From an uncultured Collinsella sp. (GTDB taxonomy: Bacteria; Actinomycetota; Coriobacteriia; Coriobacteriales; Coriobacteriaceae), in NCBI GenBank assembly GCA_900756945.1, contig CAAELZ010000078.1, forward strand, positions 1-30,728: DNA of 30,728 nt, read 5' to 3'. The notes under the pieces are model-generated. The model was not told the origin of the DNA, did not search any database, and worked only from the letters and a program-made list of their open reading frames with translations. How positions within the stretch are numbered: position 1 is the first letter of the stretch; each line of letters starts with the position of its first letter. Shown in pieces: positions 30,660-30,728 of this stretch. Made by a program: the position numbers and the translations under genes.

Positions 30660-30728
30660 TATATCATTCCATGCTCAAACATTCTCGCGTCGCTTCGCTC
30701 GCTGCGAAACTGCGCGTGGAACGATATA
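30660..30728. repeat. Imperfect long inverted repeat at right edge
   Basis: TATATCATTCCATGC (30660-30674) pairs with GCGTGGAACGATATA (30714-30728) at 13 of 15 positions, the other two being G-T wobbles in the reverse transcript. The interior is a TCGC/GCG-rich stretch. It continues beyond the window. It resembles a REP-type or small palindromic repeat. No T-tract is seen at the dut end. Confidence 0.6.

Noticed and set aside
1..30728. CRISPR arrays, tRNA or rRNA genes, insertion sequences or prophage genes
   Set aside because: No regularly spaced repeats, cloverleaf sequences, rRNA segments or transposase/integrase motifs were seen.

Overview
The window is a GC-rich bacterial chromosome segment that looks like a member of the Coriobacteriia, most probably Collinsella or a close relative. 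This is inferred from the strong G/C third-position bias, the acidic C-terminus of RecA, Gram-positive-type LexA boxes (GAAC-N4-GTTC), a spoVS gene in a non-Bacillus context, and the gene order. No 16S rRNA or other direct taxonomic marker is present. Coding density is high, nearly all genes are core, and I see no transposase, integrase, CRISPR array, tRNA or rRNA.

Layout. 1-110: GC-rich inverted repeats of unknown nature. 111-920 (-): a WalJ/YycJ-type metallo-beta-lactamase-fold nuclease, divergent from tilS-hpt-ftsH (969-5347, +), closed by a strong terminator. 5404-5467: a perfect 26-bp-arm palindrome with a GGGGACAG core. 5526-6716: a PLP aminotransferase. 6876-7697: a PHP-family phosphoesterase. 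7763-9211 (-): an RlmD/RumA-type RNA m5U methyltransferase, convergent with the PHP gene across a probably bidirectional terminator. 9212-9641: a 430-bp non-coding divergent region with several hairpins.

9642-18694 (+): a tightly packed probable operon of RNase J, FtsK, a RodZ-like protein, YajQ, RimO, PgsA and CinA/PncC, ended by a UUCG-loop terminator. 18952-20804: recA-recX behind an SOS promoter. 21062-27738 (+): rny, an uncharacterised GHKL ATPase, spoVS, miaB, miaA, hflX. This order parallels the Bacillus spoIIIE-ymfM-pgsA-cinA-recA-rny-ymdB-spoVS-miaB neighbourhood, but the ymdB slot holds an unrelated GHKL ATPase.

27723-29071 (-): lexA followed by an overlapping DUF1624-type membrane protein. 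Divergent from lexA is a membrane-anchored LysM protein (29232-29684) resembling the YneA SOS division inhibitor, with two good and one degenerate LexA boxes between them. 29736-30627 (+): nrdR and dut, both in deoxynucleotide homeostasis. The nrdR start codon lies inside a perfect 12-bp inverted repeat. The window closes with an imperfect long inverted repeat.

Functional themes: tRNA and rRNA modification (tilS, rlmD-like, rimO, miaB, miaA), RNA decay (rnj, rny), chromosome segregation and division (ftsK, rodZ-like, LysM protein), the SOS response (recA, recX, lexA) and nucleotide pools (hpt, nrdR, dut). The most interesting leads are the GHKL ATPase between rny and spoVS, the SOS module with a shared promoter design, the duplicated peptide in the FtsK linker, and several palindromes placed on promoters or start codons.
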